NCBI GenBank assembly: GCA_017467105.1
Contig: JAFTSU010000028.1
Coordinates: 99,926 to 163,925 of the forward strand
DNA: 64,000 nucleotides
Source of the DNA: Clostridia bacterium
Lineage (GTDB): Bacteria; Bacillota; Clostridia; Oscillospirales; CAG-272
Direction of reading: 5' to 3'
Shown here: positions 18,402 to 26,467 of the stretch, in pieces
Position numbering within the stretch: the first letter of the stretch is position 1
How the letters are laid out: the number at the start of each line of letters is the position of its first letter
Notes under the pieces: model-generated
The model's input: only the letters and a program-made list of their open reading frames with translations
Databases searched by the model: none
Told to the model about the DNA's origin: nothing
Position numbers and translations under genes: made by a program

Positions 18402-19373
18402 ATGTACACCATTGGAATAGATCTTGGCGGAACAAATATCGTCGTTGGACTGTGTGATGGAGACCTGCGTATACTCCACACCCTAAAGGTTAAAACAGGT
18501 AAAAGACGTTCTCCCGATGAAATCGTTAGTGACATGGCAAGGCTGACTCTGGAGATGATGAGGTCGTGCTCACTTTCACACGAGGAAGTAGGGTGTATAG
18601 GCATTGCGACACCGGGAATCGTCGACTTGGAGTCGGGAGCAGTCAGATACTCCTGCAATCTTCCGTTTAAGGATTATCCGCTGAAGGAGATATTTTCCTC
18701 TCTTATTCCCGATATACCCATAAGGGTTATTAACGATGCTGACGCCGCCGCCCTTGCTGAGTCGCTGGTCGGAGCTGCCAAGGGTACGCGCTCCTCCGTC
18801 ACTTTGACTCTGGGCACCGGAGTGGGAAGCGGAATAATAATTGACGGAAGGATTCTGGGCGGAGGCGCGGGCTTTTCCGGCGCTGAGCTTGGACACACCG
18901 TTATAAAGGCAGGCGGAAGAAGATGCGCCTGCGGAAGATACGGTTGCCTTGAAGTGTACGCCTCGGCAACAGGACTAAAGAATTCTACCAGAGAATGTAT
19001 GGCAAGGCTTCGTAAGTCGGGGACACACTCCAAGCTTTTTGAGATCGCGGAAAAATACGGCAGGATCAGCGCAAGAGTACCGTTTATGGCTATGAGGGAG
19101 GGTGACCGTCACGGAGCTATTCTCGTAGAGCATTATATTGATTACCTTGCTGTCGGTATCGCGAATATTATCAATCTCTTTTCTCCGGAGGTCATTATAA
19201 TCGGCGGTGGAGTATCCGGTGAGGGCGAGCATCTTATCCTGCCTTTAACGCGGAGAGTTGCGGAGGAGCTTGGCTCTGACGGATCTGAGATAAACGTCAA
19301 AATCACCACGGCCACTCTGGGTTCTAAGAGCGGTGTGGTGGGTGCCGCCGGCGTGGGAAGGATACCGGTCTAG
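18402..19373 (+). CDS. glk: ROK-family glucokinase
   Basis: Phosphorylates glucose with ATP to feed glycolysis. The 323-residue protein begins with the phosphate-binding YTIGIDLGGTNIVVGL, has the catalytic Asp in NDADAAALAE, the ROK signature region ELGHTVI with the zinc-binding CACGRYGCLE, and the second nucleotide site LTLGTGVGSGI. It has no DNA-binding N-terminus, so it is an enzyme and not a ROK repressor. The ATG at 18402 has GAGG 7 bases upstream. It has its own promoter and no co-directional partner. Other hexoses or amino sugars cannot be ruled out as substrates. Confidence 0.9.
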   Translation: MYTIGIDLGGTNIVVGLCDGDLRILHTLKVKTGKRRSPDEIVSDMARLTLEMMRSCSLSHEEVGCIGIATPGIVDLESGAVRYSCNLPFKDYPLKEIFSSLIPDIPIRVINDADAAALAESLVGAAKGTRSSVTLTLGTGVGSGIIIDGRILGGGAGFSGAELGHTVIKAGGRRCACGRYGCLEVYASATGLKNSTRECMARLRKSGTHSKLFEIAEKYGRISARVPFMAMREGDRHGAILVEHYIDYLAVGIANIINLFSPEVIIIGGGVSGEGEHLILPLTRRVAEELGSDGSEINVKITTATLGSKSGVVGAAGVGRIPV

Positions 19374-19392
19374 TATTCCTAAGCTCGTTTAT

Positions 19393-19433
19393 TGACCGTT
19401 CACTTGCTTACAGACTGACCGTTCACCAGCTTA
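19393..19433. repeat. Pair of 18-bp direct repeats
   Basis: TGACCGTTCAC, two variable bases and GCTTA occur at 19393-19410 and 19416-19433, spaced 23 bp apart. They lie in the 310-bp gap after the glucokinase gene, before the terminator hairpins. A small hairpin AAGGC-ATTAA-GCCTT with a T run follows at 19456-19474. Confidence 0.6.
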
Positions 19434-19488
19434 GCGGTCTGTCGTTCTGATTCATAAGGCATTAAGCCTTTTTTAAGGAATGATGATA

Positions 19489-19530
19489 CAACTCTCCTAT
19501 GGCGTACCTCGCCATAGGAGAGTTGTTTTT
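19489..19530 (+). terminator. Strong intrinsic terminator downstream of glk
   Basis: A perfect 16-bp stem (19489-19504 with 19510-19525), a 5-base loop and five T residues. Confidence 0.9.
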
Positions 19531-19620
19531 AATTCAAGATGACAGCCGTGTGAGTAAACAAAGTATTCGAGTTAACAATTTAGTTGCAAAACGTTTAACG
19601 TTTATTATTGAACGTAGCGC

Positions 19621-19657
19621 TTGAATTGTTGTAAAATATACTATAGAATATTATAAT
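19621..19657 (+). promoter_or_regulatory. Promoter of the M3 peptidase gene
   Basis: Two overlapping sigma-A readings are possible: TTGAAT-17-TAGAAT (19621-19649) and TTGTAA-17-TATAAT (19629-19657). Both lie within 65 bp of the start codon. Confidence 0.65.
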
Positions 19658-19682
19658 TTAAAATTTGTGAAAGGAGAATGCT

Positions 19683-21656
19683 ATGATCAGACTGATTTCC
19701 GCGCTCGGACTTTTAATAACGATCCTGTTCGCTATCTGCGCTCTGTCATCCTGCAGCAGAACGGTTGGCCTTGCGGGCTGGCACAGCGGTGGCTCTCAGT
19801 CGGGCTCCGGTTCAAAAGAAAACGGATCCGATGGCGGCGAGGATAATAACGCCGGCAGCGCGGATGAACCCGATGAACCCGATGACTCCGCAGGCGAGAT
19901 ACAGATACCCGAATCGGACAGCTTCAGCAAAAACGCAGTTAAGTTTGACGAGATAGTATTCTCTATGCCTGATATACCTTGGCTTTACGCCGCTCTCGCC
20001 AAAGCTGAATCCGTGGTCAACGAAAATACTATGACCTTCGACGAGCAGATGGCGCATATAACGGTGGCCCAGAACGCTTACGATAACTTCATAACTATGT
20101 ATACCTTCGCAGAGATAATGAGCCTTCACAGCTCGGGAAACGGTGAGCTTTTTGAGGAATACGGCATTCTCTCGGAGTATTACCATTCTGTAATGAAGGA
20201 AATGGAGGATATGCTGACCGCTGCCGCAGGCTCTCCCCACGCGGTAAGATTTGAGAGTGATTACTACGGAAGCGGACTTATCAACAGATACAGAGACGGA
20301 GGAAAATATACCGACAACACTATAGCTCTCTTCGAGGACGAGGCAAAGCTTGTCAAGCAGTATAAGGAGCTCTCGCCAACAACGGTTTACGTGTATTTTG
20401 ACGGTATAACGGATACCTTCGCGAAAACCATCACCAGACTGAAGGCGAGATACGGCGAGGGCACACCGGAATATGAAATAGCGGAGATGAAATGCACGAA
20501 GGCGTACGGTGTAAGGCTGAAGGAAACCGCGGCGGATATTCTGGTCAGTCTTCTCAAGGTCAGAAAGAGGATTGCGGATCAGCTGAACTATCCCTCGTAC
20601 GTAGAGTACGCTTATGCTACGGCATATCACGATTATCCCGTAGATTACACAGGAGTACTAGCAAACAATATCGGTGATTACCTGGTACCCGTGTATAATA
20701 AATCCTACATCCGCGTGCTGAAGGATTATATAGAACCTACTCACTACGGTGTTGGACGGGCAACGATGATAAACTCTATCGCGGACGCCCTGAAGACCAC
20801 CGACAGCGATCTCTACGGCGCATATTCATTTATGCTCTCATACGGTCTGTTTGATATTGGAGAGCGCGCAGGAGACCGCAATGGTGGCGCCACAAGATAT
20901 CTTGTGGAATATGACTCTCCATTTCTTATCGCTCGCGCTGACGGTTCTGTTATCGACTATGCATCCGTCTCTCACGAGTTCGGACATTTCTACGATATGT
21001 TCGTTAACTGGGGTGAAGGCACCTCTTCCGATCTGTCGGAGGTATCCGCAGCGGCGCTTGAGATGCTGATACTGACGAGGCTGGACGATCATCTCTCTGC
21101 AGAGGATTACAAATTCCTCTACCATAGTGAGCTGAACCGTCTTATGTCAGACATCATACGATTTGCCTTTTCATCAAGATTTGAGCATCTGGCATACAAG
21201 CTCTCGTACTACGATATAACGGTAGAAAACCTAGAAAAATGCGCAAGAGATGCTGCGGAAGAGCTGTCTCTCGACGTGGATAGATACGGAAATATCCACT
21301 CAGCCGCTCTACCTGAGGTGTACTGCGAGCCGCTTTCATCTCAATCATACTGTACATCCTCTGCCGTTGCCCTGGATATATTCATCAAGGAGATGAGAGA
21401 TGAGGGCGAGGGCTTTGCGATATATAAGCGATTAGTAAACAGATCAAGCGCAGGAAGCTTTACAGATTTTCTCTCCAGAGTTTCCCTTGAGTCACCATTC
21501 TCAGCTGATATGATCAAGCGTATAGCTGACTTTTCACATTATTATATATTTGGCTCTCATTATTACGACGAATATAAGAACAGCACGGTACAGCACAGAA
21601 TAACGGGTGAGGTTTATTTCCTGCCCGAAAAACCGAGCGGAAAACGCGCCGCTTAA
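19683..21656 (+). CDS. M3-family zinc metallopeptidase, secreted lipoprotein
   Basis: Oligoendopeptidase F-like peptidase that probably trims short peptides at the cell surface. The 657-residue precursor has a lipoprotein signal with lipobox ALSSC (cysteine at about residue 24), then a Gly/Ser- and Asp/Glu-rich linker to about residue 75. The zinc motif HEFGH is near residue 430 and the third ligand is in the following EVSAAALEM segment, as expected for M3. A surface lipoprotein version is unusual, because most M3 enzymes are cytoplasmic. AAAGGAG precedes the ATG. It is a single-gene unit with its own promoter and terminator. Confidence 0.88.
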   Translation: MIRLISALGLLITILFAICALSSCSRTVGLAGWHSGGSQSGSGSKENGSDGGEDNNAGSADEPDEPDDSAGEIQIPESDSFSKNAVKFDEIVFSMPDIPWLYAALAKAESVVNENTMTFDEQMAHITVAQNAYDNFITMYTFAEIMSLHSSGNGELFEEYGILSEYYHSVMKEMEDMLTAAAGSPHAVRFESDYYGSGLINRYRDGGKYTDNTIALFEDEAKLVKQYKELSPTTVYVYFDGITDTFAKTITRLKARYGEGTPEYEIAEMKCTKAYGVRLKETAADILVSLLKVRKRIADQLNYPSYVEYAYATAYHDYPVDYTGVLANNIGDYLVPVYNKSYIRVLKDYIEPTHYGVGRATMINSIADALKTTDSDLYGAYSFMLSYGLFDIGERAGDRNGGATRYLVEYDSPFLIARADGSVIDYASVSHEFGHFYDMFVNWGEGTSSDLSEVSAAALEMLILTRLDDHLSAEDYKFLYHSELNRLMSDIIRFAFSSRFEHLAYKLSYYDITVENLEKCARDAAEELSLDVDRYGNIHSAALPEVYCEPLSSQSYCTSSAVALDIFIKEMRDEGEGFAIYKRLVNRSSAGSFTDFLSRVSLESPFSADMIKRIADFSHYYIFGSHYYDEYKNSTVQHRITGEVYFLPEKPSGKRAA

Positions 21657-21673
21657 GCAAAACACCCTACCCG

Positions 21674-21724
21674 TGTAAAAAAAGAGTAAGCAAACGGTCA
21701 AAAGCAGTTTGCTTACTCTTTTCA
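21674..21724. terminator. Bidirectional terminator between the M3 peptidase and ABC exporter genes
   Basis: A perfect 15-bp stem (21681-21695 with 21707-21721) with T runs on both strands serves two converging units. Confidence 0.9.
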
Positions 21725-21833
21725 TTTATAAAGGAAAATGCGGTAATCGACGAATTAACAAATCATCGTGCTCTCATTATTATACGAAGCGAGACAAACT
21801 ATCAGATAGACGCAAATAGACCCACAATCCTAA

Positions 21834-23810
21834 TTAAGTATGGATGGCGCTACCGTCCGCGGTCATTCTTTCACTTTGATTATCGGCGCTGCCGTCAACG
21901 TACCTTGACGCCTGCGTGGTGAAGAGATGATGATAGACGCCTCTTTTCGCCATGAGCTGCTCGTGATTACCGACCTCCGCTACCCGACCGCCGTCAAGAA
22001 CTACTATTTTGCTTGCCATCGTTGCGCTGGAGAGGCGGTGAGAAACGAACACGGTGAGCTTGCCCTCGGAAAGCTCGGAGAATCGGTCGAACACCTCCTT
22101 CTCCGCGATAGCGTCAAGAGACGCTGTAGGCTCGTCAAGTATAAGAATATCAGAGTCCTTGTAAAAGGCACGGGCAACCGACAGCTTCTGCCACTGACCG
22201 CCGGACAGTTCTACACCGTCATCCTCAAATACTCGGGTCAATGGCGTATCGTATCCTACGGGCAGCCGTCGAATAAAACCGTCCGCATCGCCGTTGTAAG
22301 CGGCTGTAGCAATATCCTCGCTCTTATGCTCACCTCTTACGTCTCCGAAGCGTATATTCTCAGATACCGTTTCAGCATACCTGCCAAAGTCCTGAAAAAT
22401 GATTCCGAAGAGGTCGTAGAGGGCACCCGTGTCGTATTCTCTAAGATCCCTGCCGTCTAAAAGTATGTATCCCTCGGTAGGATCGTACAGCCTTGTCAAA
22501 AGCTTGATAAGTGTTGTCTTACCCGCTCCGTTAAGTCCTACGAGGACTACGGAATCACCAGCCTCAAGCTTCAGAGAAACGTTATCTATTACGTTTTTTT
22601 GACTGCCGGGATATCTGAAGGATACGTTCACAAGCTCTACGGTATGGGGCGCGCCCTTCTCGGGCTTCAGAGGCTCGGTGAGTGTGGGAACCACGGTGAC
22701 CTCCTCGGCTGCGAACTCCATCATATTGTTAATAAACAGCGTGCCCTCGTAGATGGTGGCTGTTGCGGTCAGAAGAGTGGTTACGTAGGTAGAGATAGAG
22801 GTAAGCGCTCCCGTGTAGAGCGAATAATCTCCTATCTCACCGCTGTGGAAGATCACACTGTAAGCAACGTAGAGGAAGAGAACGCAGTTGGCAAGTGTGG
22901 ACAGGAGACCAACTATCATCTGTGTTGCCCCCTCCTTGACTATAAGACCCTTAAGACCCTTATAATATTTCGCGAACACGGTCTTGTATTTGCCCATAAA
23001 GGTCTTACCGAGACCAAGTATACGTATCTCCTTGACAACATCCTTATTTACCATCAAGCCCGAATAGTAATTCATAGCGCGGCGCTCCTTGGAGTGATGG
23101 CGCATATATCGGAAATTGCGGTTACGGTATACGTAATTCACTATCGCGCCGGGAACGGCGGTGACGATTATTACTATGGGAGCCAGAGGACTGAGCGTTG
23201 CTAAAACGGCTACGAAGGATACGGCACTGATGCACGCGGAAATCACGCTGAAGGTGGCTGAGAGTATCTGTATCGGACGCATGCCCGCCTCTCTGTTGGC
23301 ATTCTCCAGCTTCTCGTAAAACTCGGGGTCGTCAAAGGAGCGCAGGTCAACCTCATTTGCCTTGGCAATTATCTTAAGCTTGATATGATTAACCACAAGC
23401 TCACCTGCGATACCGGTTATCATTCTGTTTATCCTTCCCGTGATCTTGGAAAGGAACAAATAAATGAAATAGGCTAAAAACAGAAATACCAAAGGACGCA
23501 TGGTGACGAAAACATTATCGATCACGCTATCTGTAGCCACAGATCCTATAAGTGATGCTATCTCGTTCAAAAGGTCCTTCGAAATATACGCACCCAGCAC
23601 GGGTAAAACGCCGTCGAAGGCGCAGAGCAGCATCATACCTATAAGCACAATGGGGGACGCTTCCCATACGAGACCGATAATATAGAAAAGGCGAGTGAAA
23701 AATCCGCTTATTCTCTTAAAAACGTAGGACGGAACGTCTGCGAGCCGCTTTGGCTTAGGTATTCCGTCGCCATACTTTTTGGGCGGACGGGGTGGCATGC
23801 CCGGTATCAT
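21834..23810 (-). CDS. ABC exporter, fused permease and ATPase
   Basis: A 658-residue half-transporter of the exporter type. The N-terminal region to about residue 360 has six membrane helices. The ATPase domain shows Walker A GLNGAGKTTLIKLL, Q-loop IFQDF, signature ELSGGQWQK, Walker B ILILDEPTASLD and the switch histidine in FVSHR. It probably works as a homodimer, since only one half-transporter is present. It follows a membrane-linked XRE regulator by 19 bases, and the pair is likely one operon. Substrate unknown; peptide, lipid or drug export are all possible. Confidence 0.9.
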   Translation of the reverse strand: MIPGMPPRPPKKYGDGIPKPKRLADVPSYVFKRISGFFTRLFYIIGLVWEASPIVLIGMMLLCAFDGVLPVLGAYISKDLLNEIASLIGSVATDSVIDNVFVTMRPLVFLFLAYFIYLFLSKITGRINRMITGIAGELVVNHIKLKIIAKANEVDLRSFDDPEFYEKLENANREAGMRPIQILSATFSVISACISAVSFVAVLATLSPLAPIVIIVTAVPGAIVNYVYRNRNFRYMRHHSKERRAMNYYSGLMVNKDVVKEIRILGLGKTFMGKYKTVFAKYYKGLKGLIVKEGATQMIVGLLSTLANCVLFLYVAYSVIFHSGEIGDYSLYTGALTSISTYVTTLLTATATIYEGTLFINNMMEFAAEEVTVVPTLTEPLKPEKGAPHTVELVNVSFRYPGSQKNVIDNVSLKLEAGDSVVLVGLNGAGKTTLIKLLTRLYDPTEGYILLDGRDLREYDTGALYDLFGIIFQDFGRYAETVSENIRFGDVRGEHKSEDIATAAYNGDADGFIRRLPVGYDTPLTRVFEDDGVELSGGQWQKLSVARAFYKDSDILILDEPTASLDAIAEKEVFDRFSELSEGKLTVFVSHRLSSATMASKIVVLDGGRVAEVGNHEQLMAKRGVYHHLFTTQASRYVDGSADNQSERMTADGSAIHT

Positions 23811-23829
23811 ATTTTTCTGATCTCCCTTC

Positions 23830-24441
23830 TCATTTTTTCATTCCTGAAGCGGTAATTCCCGGTATAAACAATAACAATACCTGTGCGGGTACTCCAACAA
23901 GGAAAACGTACCACAGATCAAGACCTGCCGTCGCAAGCACCGTCAGATAAACAGACAGAAGAAGCGACCACAGGAGTAGCGAAACGATGATAAAATTCAA
24001 GCGTCTCCTTCCCCACACGGAATTGAACACAATCAGCAAAATACTCGACACGGGTATCGGGTAAATATAACAGAGCCACAGAGGATGGGCGTTTGCTCCA
24101 AGTGCCAAGGCAACAACGAACACAGCCGTTGCGAGAACCCATACTCCGATAACGGATATAAGCGATATTATCAAACGGTTTACAGACCTCTGTCGAAGCT
24201 CGTCACGACTGCGGGGAGAGGTATGGGCGCTTACGTCCGTCAAAAGATAATCCACGGTCACGTCAAAATGATCTGCGAGCTGCTTCAAGACCAGAATATC
24301 CGGTACTGACTCCGCTCTCTCCCACTTGGATACCGCCTTGTCGGTATAATTCAAAACCTCGGCGAGCTGAGCCTGCGTCATTCCGGACTCTGTGCGCAGG
24401 GCAGAAATATTGGCAGCTATTATCGCGTGCAGATCCTGCAT
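23830..24441 (-). CDS. XRE-family regulator with C-terminal membrane segments
   Basis: A 203-residue protein with an N-terminal helix-turn-helix (ISALRTESGMTQAQLAEVLN then DKAVSKWERAES, residues about 9-60). A charged linker follows, and about four hydrophobic segments fill the last 110 residues. This is a membrane-anchored DNA-binding protein, so it may sense a membrane-active compound and control the exporter gene directly downstream. The ATG at 24441 has AAAGGAGA 7 bases upstream; a start at 24462 would precede that site. Confidence 0.85.
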   Translation of the reverse strand: MQDLHAIIAANISALRTESGMTQAQLAEVLNYTDKAVSKWERAESVPDILVLKQLADHFDVTVDYLLTDVSAHTSPRSRDELRQRSVNRLIISLISVIGVWVLATAVFVVALALGANAHPLWLCYIYPIPVSSILLIVFNSVWGRRRLNFIIVSLLLWSLLLSVYLTVLATAGLDLWYVFLVGVPAQVLLLFIPGITASGMKK

Positions 24442-24476
24442 AGCGATCTCCTTTCCGGGCAATCCTTTTTAAATTA

Positions 24477-24505
24477 ATTTTACCATAAAACTATTTAAAA
24501 ATCAA
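24477..24505 (-). promoter_or_regulatory. Promoter of the XRE/ABC exporter operon
   Basis: TTGATT and TAAAAT boxes on the minus strand with a 17-bp spacer, about 35 bp before the XRE start codon. Confidence 0.6.
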
Positions 24506-24787
24506 TATTATAATTTAATACGCCAAAACTTTCGGTAAGGAAATGCCGAAAAATCAGCAAGCGGCAAAAACACCGGCACTTTTTTGACACAACACCGAAG
24601 AGACTTCCAAATTCAAGAGGGGTCTTACTTACGCAAAAAATGCACGATAAGCCTGCCATTGATCATACTCAAAGTTAGTTACAAAAGTCAAGAGAACTCA
24701 TTTATAAAAGCCCGAATGGTCTCTCAGCGCAGTAAATTCTCCTATTATGGAGCTCTACCGCCGATGCGGAGCGGCGATAATAATCTG
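24506..24787. other. Noncoding gap upstream of the XRE gene
   Basis: About 280 bp with no gene that I can support. The plus-strand open frame starting at 24584 has no ribosome binding site and runs antisense into the phosphodiesterase gene. No convincing terminator for the phosphodiesterase gene is visible here. Confidence 0.4.
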
Positions 24788-25297
24788 TTATGGGGTATAG
24801 GTGCCGTGGGAGAGAAGAATTCCGCTATCGGACAACGTGATCACACCAAAGCTACCACCGGCAAAATAGTCGCCTCCGGCGCTTCCGGGGTTAAAAAGAT
24901 ATACTCCCTTGCCCGAGGGTAATTCTACGAATTTTTCACACGGGGTATGGGTATGACCGAAAAGGATAAGGTCGGCGCTTCTCTCCTCCGCTAGTCTGAT
25001 AATACCGTCGTAGCCGTATTTCACTCCCCAGAGATCGCCGTGAGTAAAGACTATTCTGTAGCCTGCTACGTTGATAGAATCGGTTTTAAGAGGTCTGTCA
25101 GGGAGAACGGTAGTTGATGGATCGCAGTTACCTCTGACGTATAACCACTTACGGCGATAATCGGTGAGGGCGTGACTCTCCACCTCGGATAAGCCGTCGC
25201 CAAGATGAATGACCAGCTCTGCGTCCGGGTGCATAGTGAGCGCTGAACGAATAGCTCTGTCATCGCCGTGGGAATCGGAAAAGCATAAAATTTTCAT
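24788..25297 (-). CDS. YfcE/MJ0936-type metallophosphoesterase
   Basis: A small cytoplasmic phosphodiesterase of 169 residues. The metal-binding motifs of the calcineurin-like fold are in order: CFSDSHGD, HLGDG, RGNCD, FTHGD and GHTHTP, with NPGSA near the C-terminus. These match the YfcE/MJ0936 subfamily, which hydrolyses phosphodiesters; the natural substrate is not known. The ATG at 25297 is chosen because GGAG lies 8 bases upstream and it begins exactly at the first strand of the fold (MKILCFSDSHG); the longer frame to 25372 adds 25 residues unlike the family. Confidence 0.88.
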   Translation of the reverse strand: MKILCFSDSHGDDRAIRSALTMHPDAELVIHLGDGLSEVESHALTDYRRKWLYVRGNCDPSTTVLPDRPLKTDSINVAGYRIVFTHGDLWGVKYGYDGIIRLAEERSADLILFGHTHTPCEKFVELPSGKGVYLFNPGSAGGDYFAGGSFGVITLSDSGILLSHGTYTP

Positions 25298-25378
25298 AAA
25301 TATCTCCGGGATTATTATCTGATAAAGCTCTGTACAAAAGTTAGGTGAATAATGTACGGTCGATGGGATCACCCGTTA

Positions 25379-25405
25379 ACCTTTTTCCGCTTAACGCATA
25401 GAATA
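25379..25405 (+). promoter_or_regulatory. Candidate sporulation-type (sigma-E/sigma-K) promoter
   Basis: AC at 25379-25380, a 16-bp spacer and CATAGAATA at 25397-25405 fit the sigma-K pattern AC-16/17-CATAnnnTA and nearly fit sigma-E. No sigma-A promoter of similar quality is seen before the three-gene cluster. The consensus is loose, so this is tentative. Confidence 0.35.
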
Positions 25406-25433
25406 TAACAAACGAAAAAACAAAGGGGGATAT

Positions 25434-25649
25434 ATGAGAATAAACAAAGATGAGCTTGAAAGGCTCGCAAGACTGCCCGACGATCAGCTGTGGGCAGAGA
25501 TAGTGAGAGTAGGTCGAGCGCACGGCTTCAGCCTACCTGAGAGCACACCGCCTCATAGTGAGCTTGAGAAGTTAAGAGCCGCCGTAACCGGCGCAAAGCT
25601 GAATCTGGGCGAGGCTATGCGTGTTCTAAGTAATTATAAAAAGGGGTAA
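25434..25649 (+). CDS. Small conserved-looking protein, first of a three-gene cluster
   Basis: A 71-residue soluble, helical protein of unknown function. Visible features are the N-terminal DELERLARLPDDQLW and the C-terminal EKLRAAVTGAKLNLGEAM followed by RVLSNYKKG. I recall similar small proteins, with the same order of neighbours, in clostridial genomes, but no function is assigned to them. AAGGGGGA precedes the ATG. The next gene starts 5 bases after the stop, so the two are co-translated. Confidence 0.75.
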   Translation: MRINKDELERLARLPDDQLWAEIVRVGRAHGFSLPESTPPHSELEKLRAAVTGAKLNLGEAMRVLSNYKKG

Positions 25650-25654
25650 GGTGG

Positions 25655-25990
25655 ATGGCCACACCCGATATAGCAAGAATAGTAAGTCTGATAATGGAAA
25701 ATCCAAAGCTTATTGAGGAAATATCCAGCCTGGCGCGTGCGGAAGAAGAAACACCCGAGTCACAAGAGGCAGAGGCGGTGAAAGCCGTCCCCGAGTCAGC
25801 AAAAGAAAACCAAAAGGCAGATGACGCTCCTGTTTTCTCGACTGTGGAAAAAACGGAAAACGGGGGTGACTTAAAGCACCGTTCACGCCTGCTGTGCGCT
25901 CTTAAGCCCTACGTATCAAGGGAAAGAGCCCACGCAATAGACTCTATGCTATCCATCGTAGAGATACTTGATCTTATGAAAAGGAGGTAA
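25655..25990 (+). CDS. Small acidic-linker protein, second of a three-gene cluster
   Basis: A 111-residue soluble protein of unknown function. Residues 1-30 form a helical segment (IARIVSLIMENPKLIEEI), residues 30-75 are a low-complexity Glu/Ala/Lys linker, and residues 75-111 form a second helical segment (RSRLLCALKPYVSRERA). The arrangement of two short conserved ends and a variable acidic linker suggests an adaptor that joins partners. The ribosome binding site GGGG/AAGG overlaps the end of the first gene; the third gene starts 4 bases after the stop. Confidence 0.75.
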   Translation: MATPDIARIVSLIMENPKLIEEISSLARAEEETPESQEAEAVKAVPESAKENQKADDAPVFSTVEKTENGGDLKHRSRLLCALKPYVSRERAHAIDSMLSIVEILDLMKRR

Positions 25991-25994
25991 ACAG

Positions 25995-26351
25995 ATGTAC
26001 TCAAGAAGCTACCGCGACGATGGCAATGGGCGACCTCTCCCACCTCCAAACTACGATGGAACAGCCTTTATGAATGATAAAATTGATGAAAAAATCGACA
26101 CGGGTGGGTGTGTAGAGGAAAATACGTCAAATAGCGAGACTCAAGCACCCGAGACAGCGGAGGTCTTCTCCGGACTCGGCTCTATCCTGCCGAAGAGCCT
26201 TCTTGGATTATTCTCCGGCGGTGGAATCAAGCTTCCGAGAATTGGAGTTGAGGAGATACTGATAATAGCAACAGCGCTCTTTCTCTTCTTCTCCGGCGAT
26301 GGAGATAAGGAGTGTGCCGTGTTGCTCCTTCTGCTTCTGCTTGTAAACTAA
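25995..26351 (+). CDS. Small protein with hydrophobic C-terminus, third of a three-gene cluster
   Basis: A 118-residue protein of unknown function. The N-terminal half is polar with a Pro-rich patch (GRPLPPPNYDGTAF). The C-terminal third has two short hydrophobic segments (VEEILIIATALFLFF and CAVLLLLLLLVN) split by the acidic SGDGDKE, which suggests a hairpin inserted in a membrane. AAAGGAGG lies before the ATG and inside the end of the preceding gene. Together with its two neighbours it may form a small membrane-bound complex; a link with sporulation is only hinted at by the promoter-like sequence upstream. Confidence 0.75.
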   Translation: MYSRSYRDDGNGRPLPPPNYDGTAFMNDKIDEKIDTGGCVEENTSNSETQAPETAEVFSGLGSILPKSLLGLFSGGGIKLPRIGVEEILIIATALFLFFSGDGDKECAVLLLLLLLVN

Positions 26352-26369
26352 GCCTACATAGGTTTAATT

Positions 26370-26401
26370 GAGGGTAGCTCGGCTTATGCCGGACTACCCT
26401 C
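26370..26401. terminator. Hairpin between the three-gene cluster and polC
   Basis: An 8-bp outer stem (26370-26377 with 26394-26401) continues into an inner GGC/GCC stem with a TTAT loop. Neither side has a strong T run, so its use as a terminator for the two converging units is uncertain. Confidence 0.5.
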
Positions 26402-26467
26402 TGGTATTATTGAAATAACTATTGGATAAATATGCGTGAAGTAAAAAACGGTGCGCCCTAAGCATTA

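Noticed and set aside
24584-24922. 112-codon plus-strand frame upstream of the XRE gene
   Set aside because: No ribosome binding site, and its second half is antisense to the phosphodiesterase gene.
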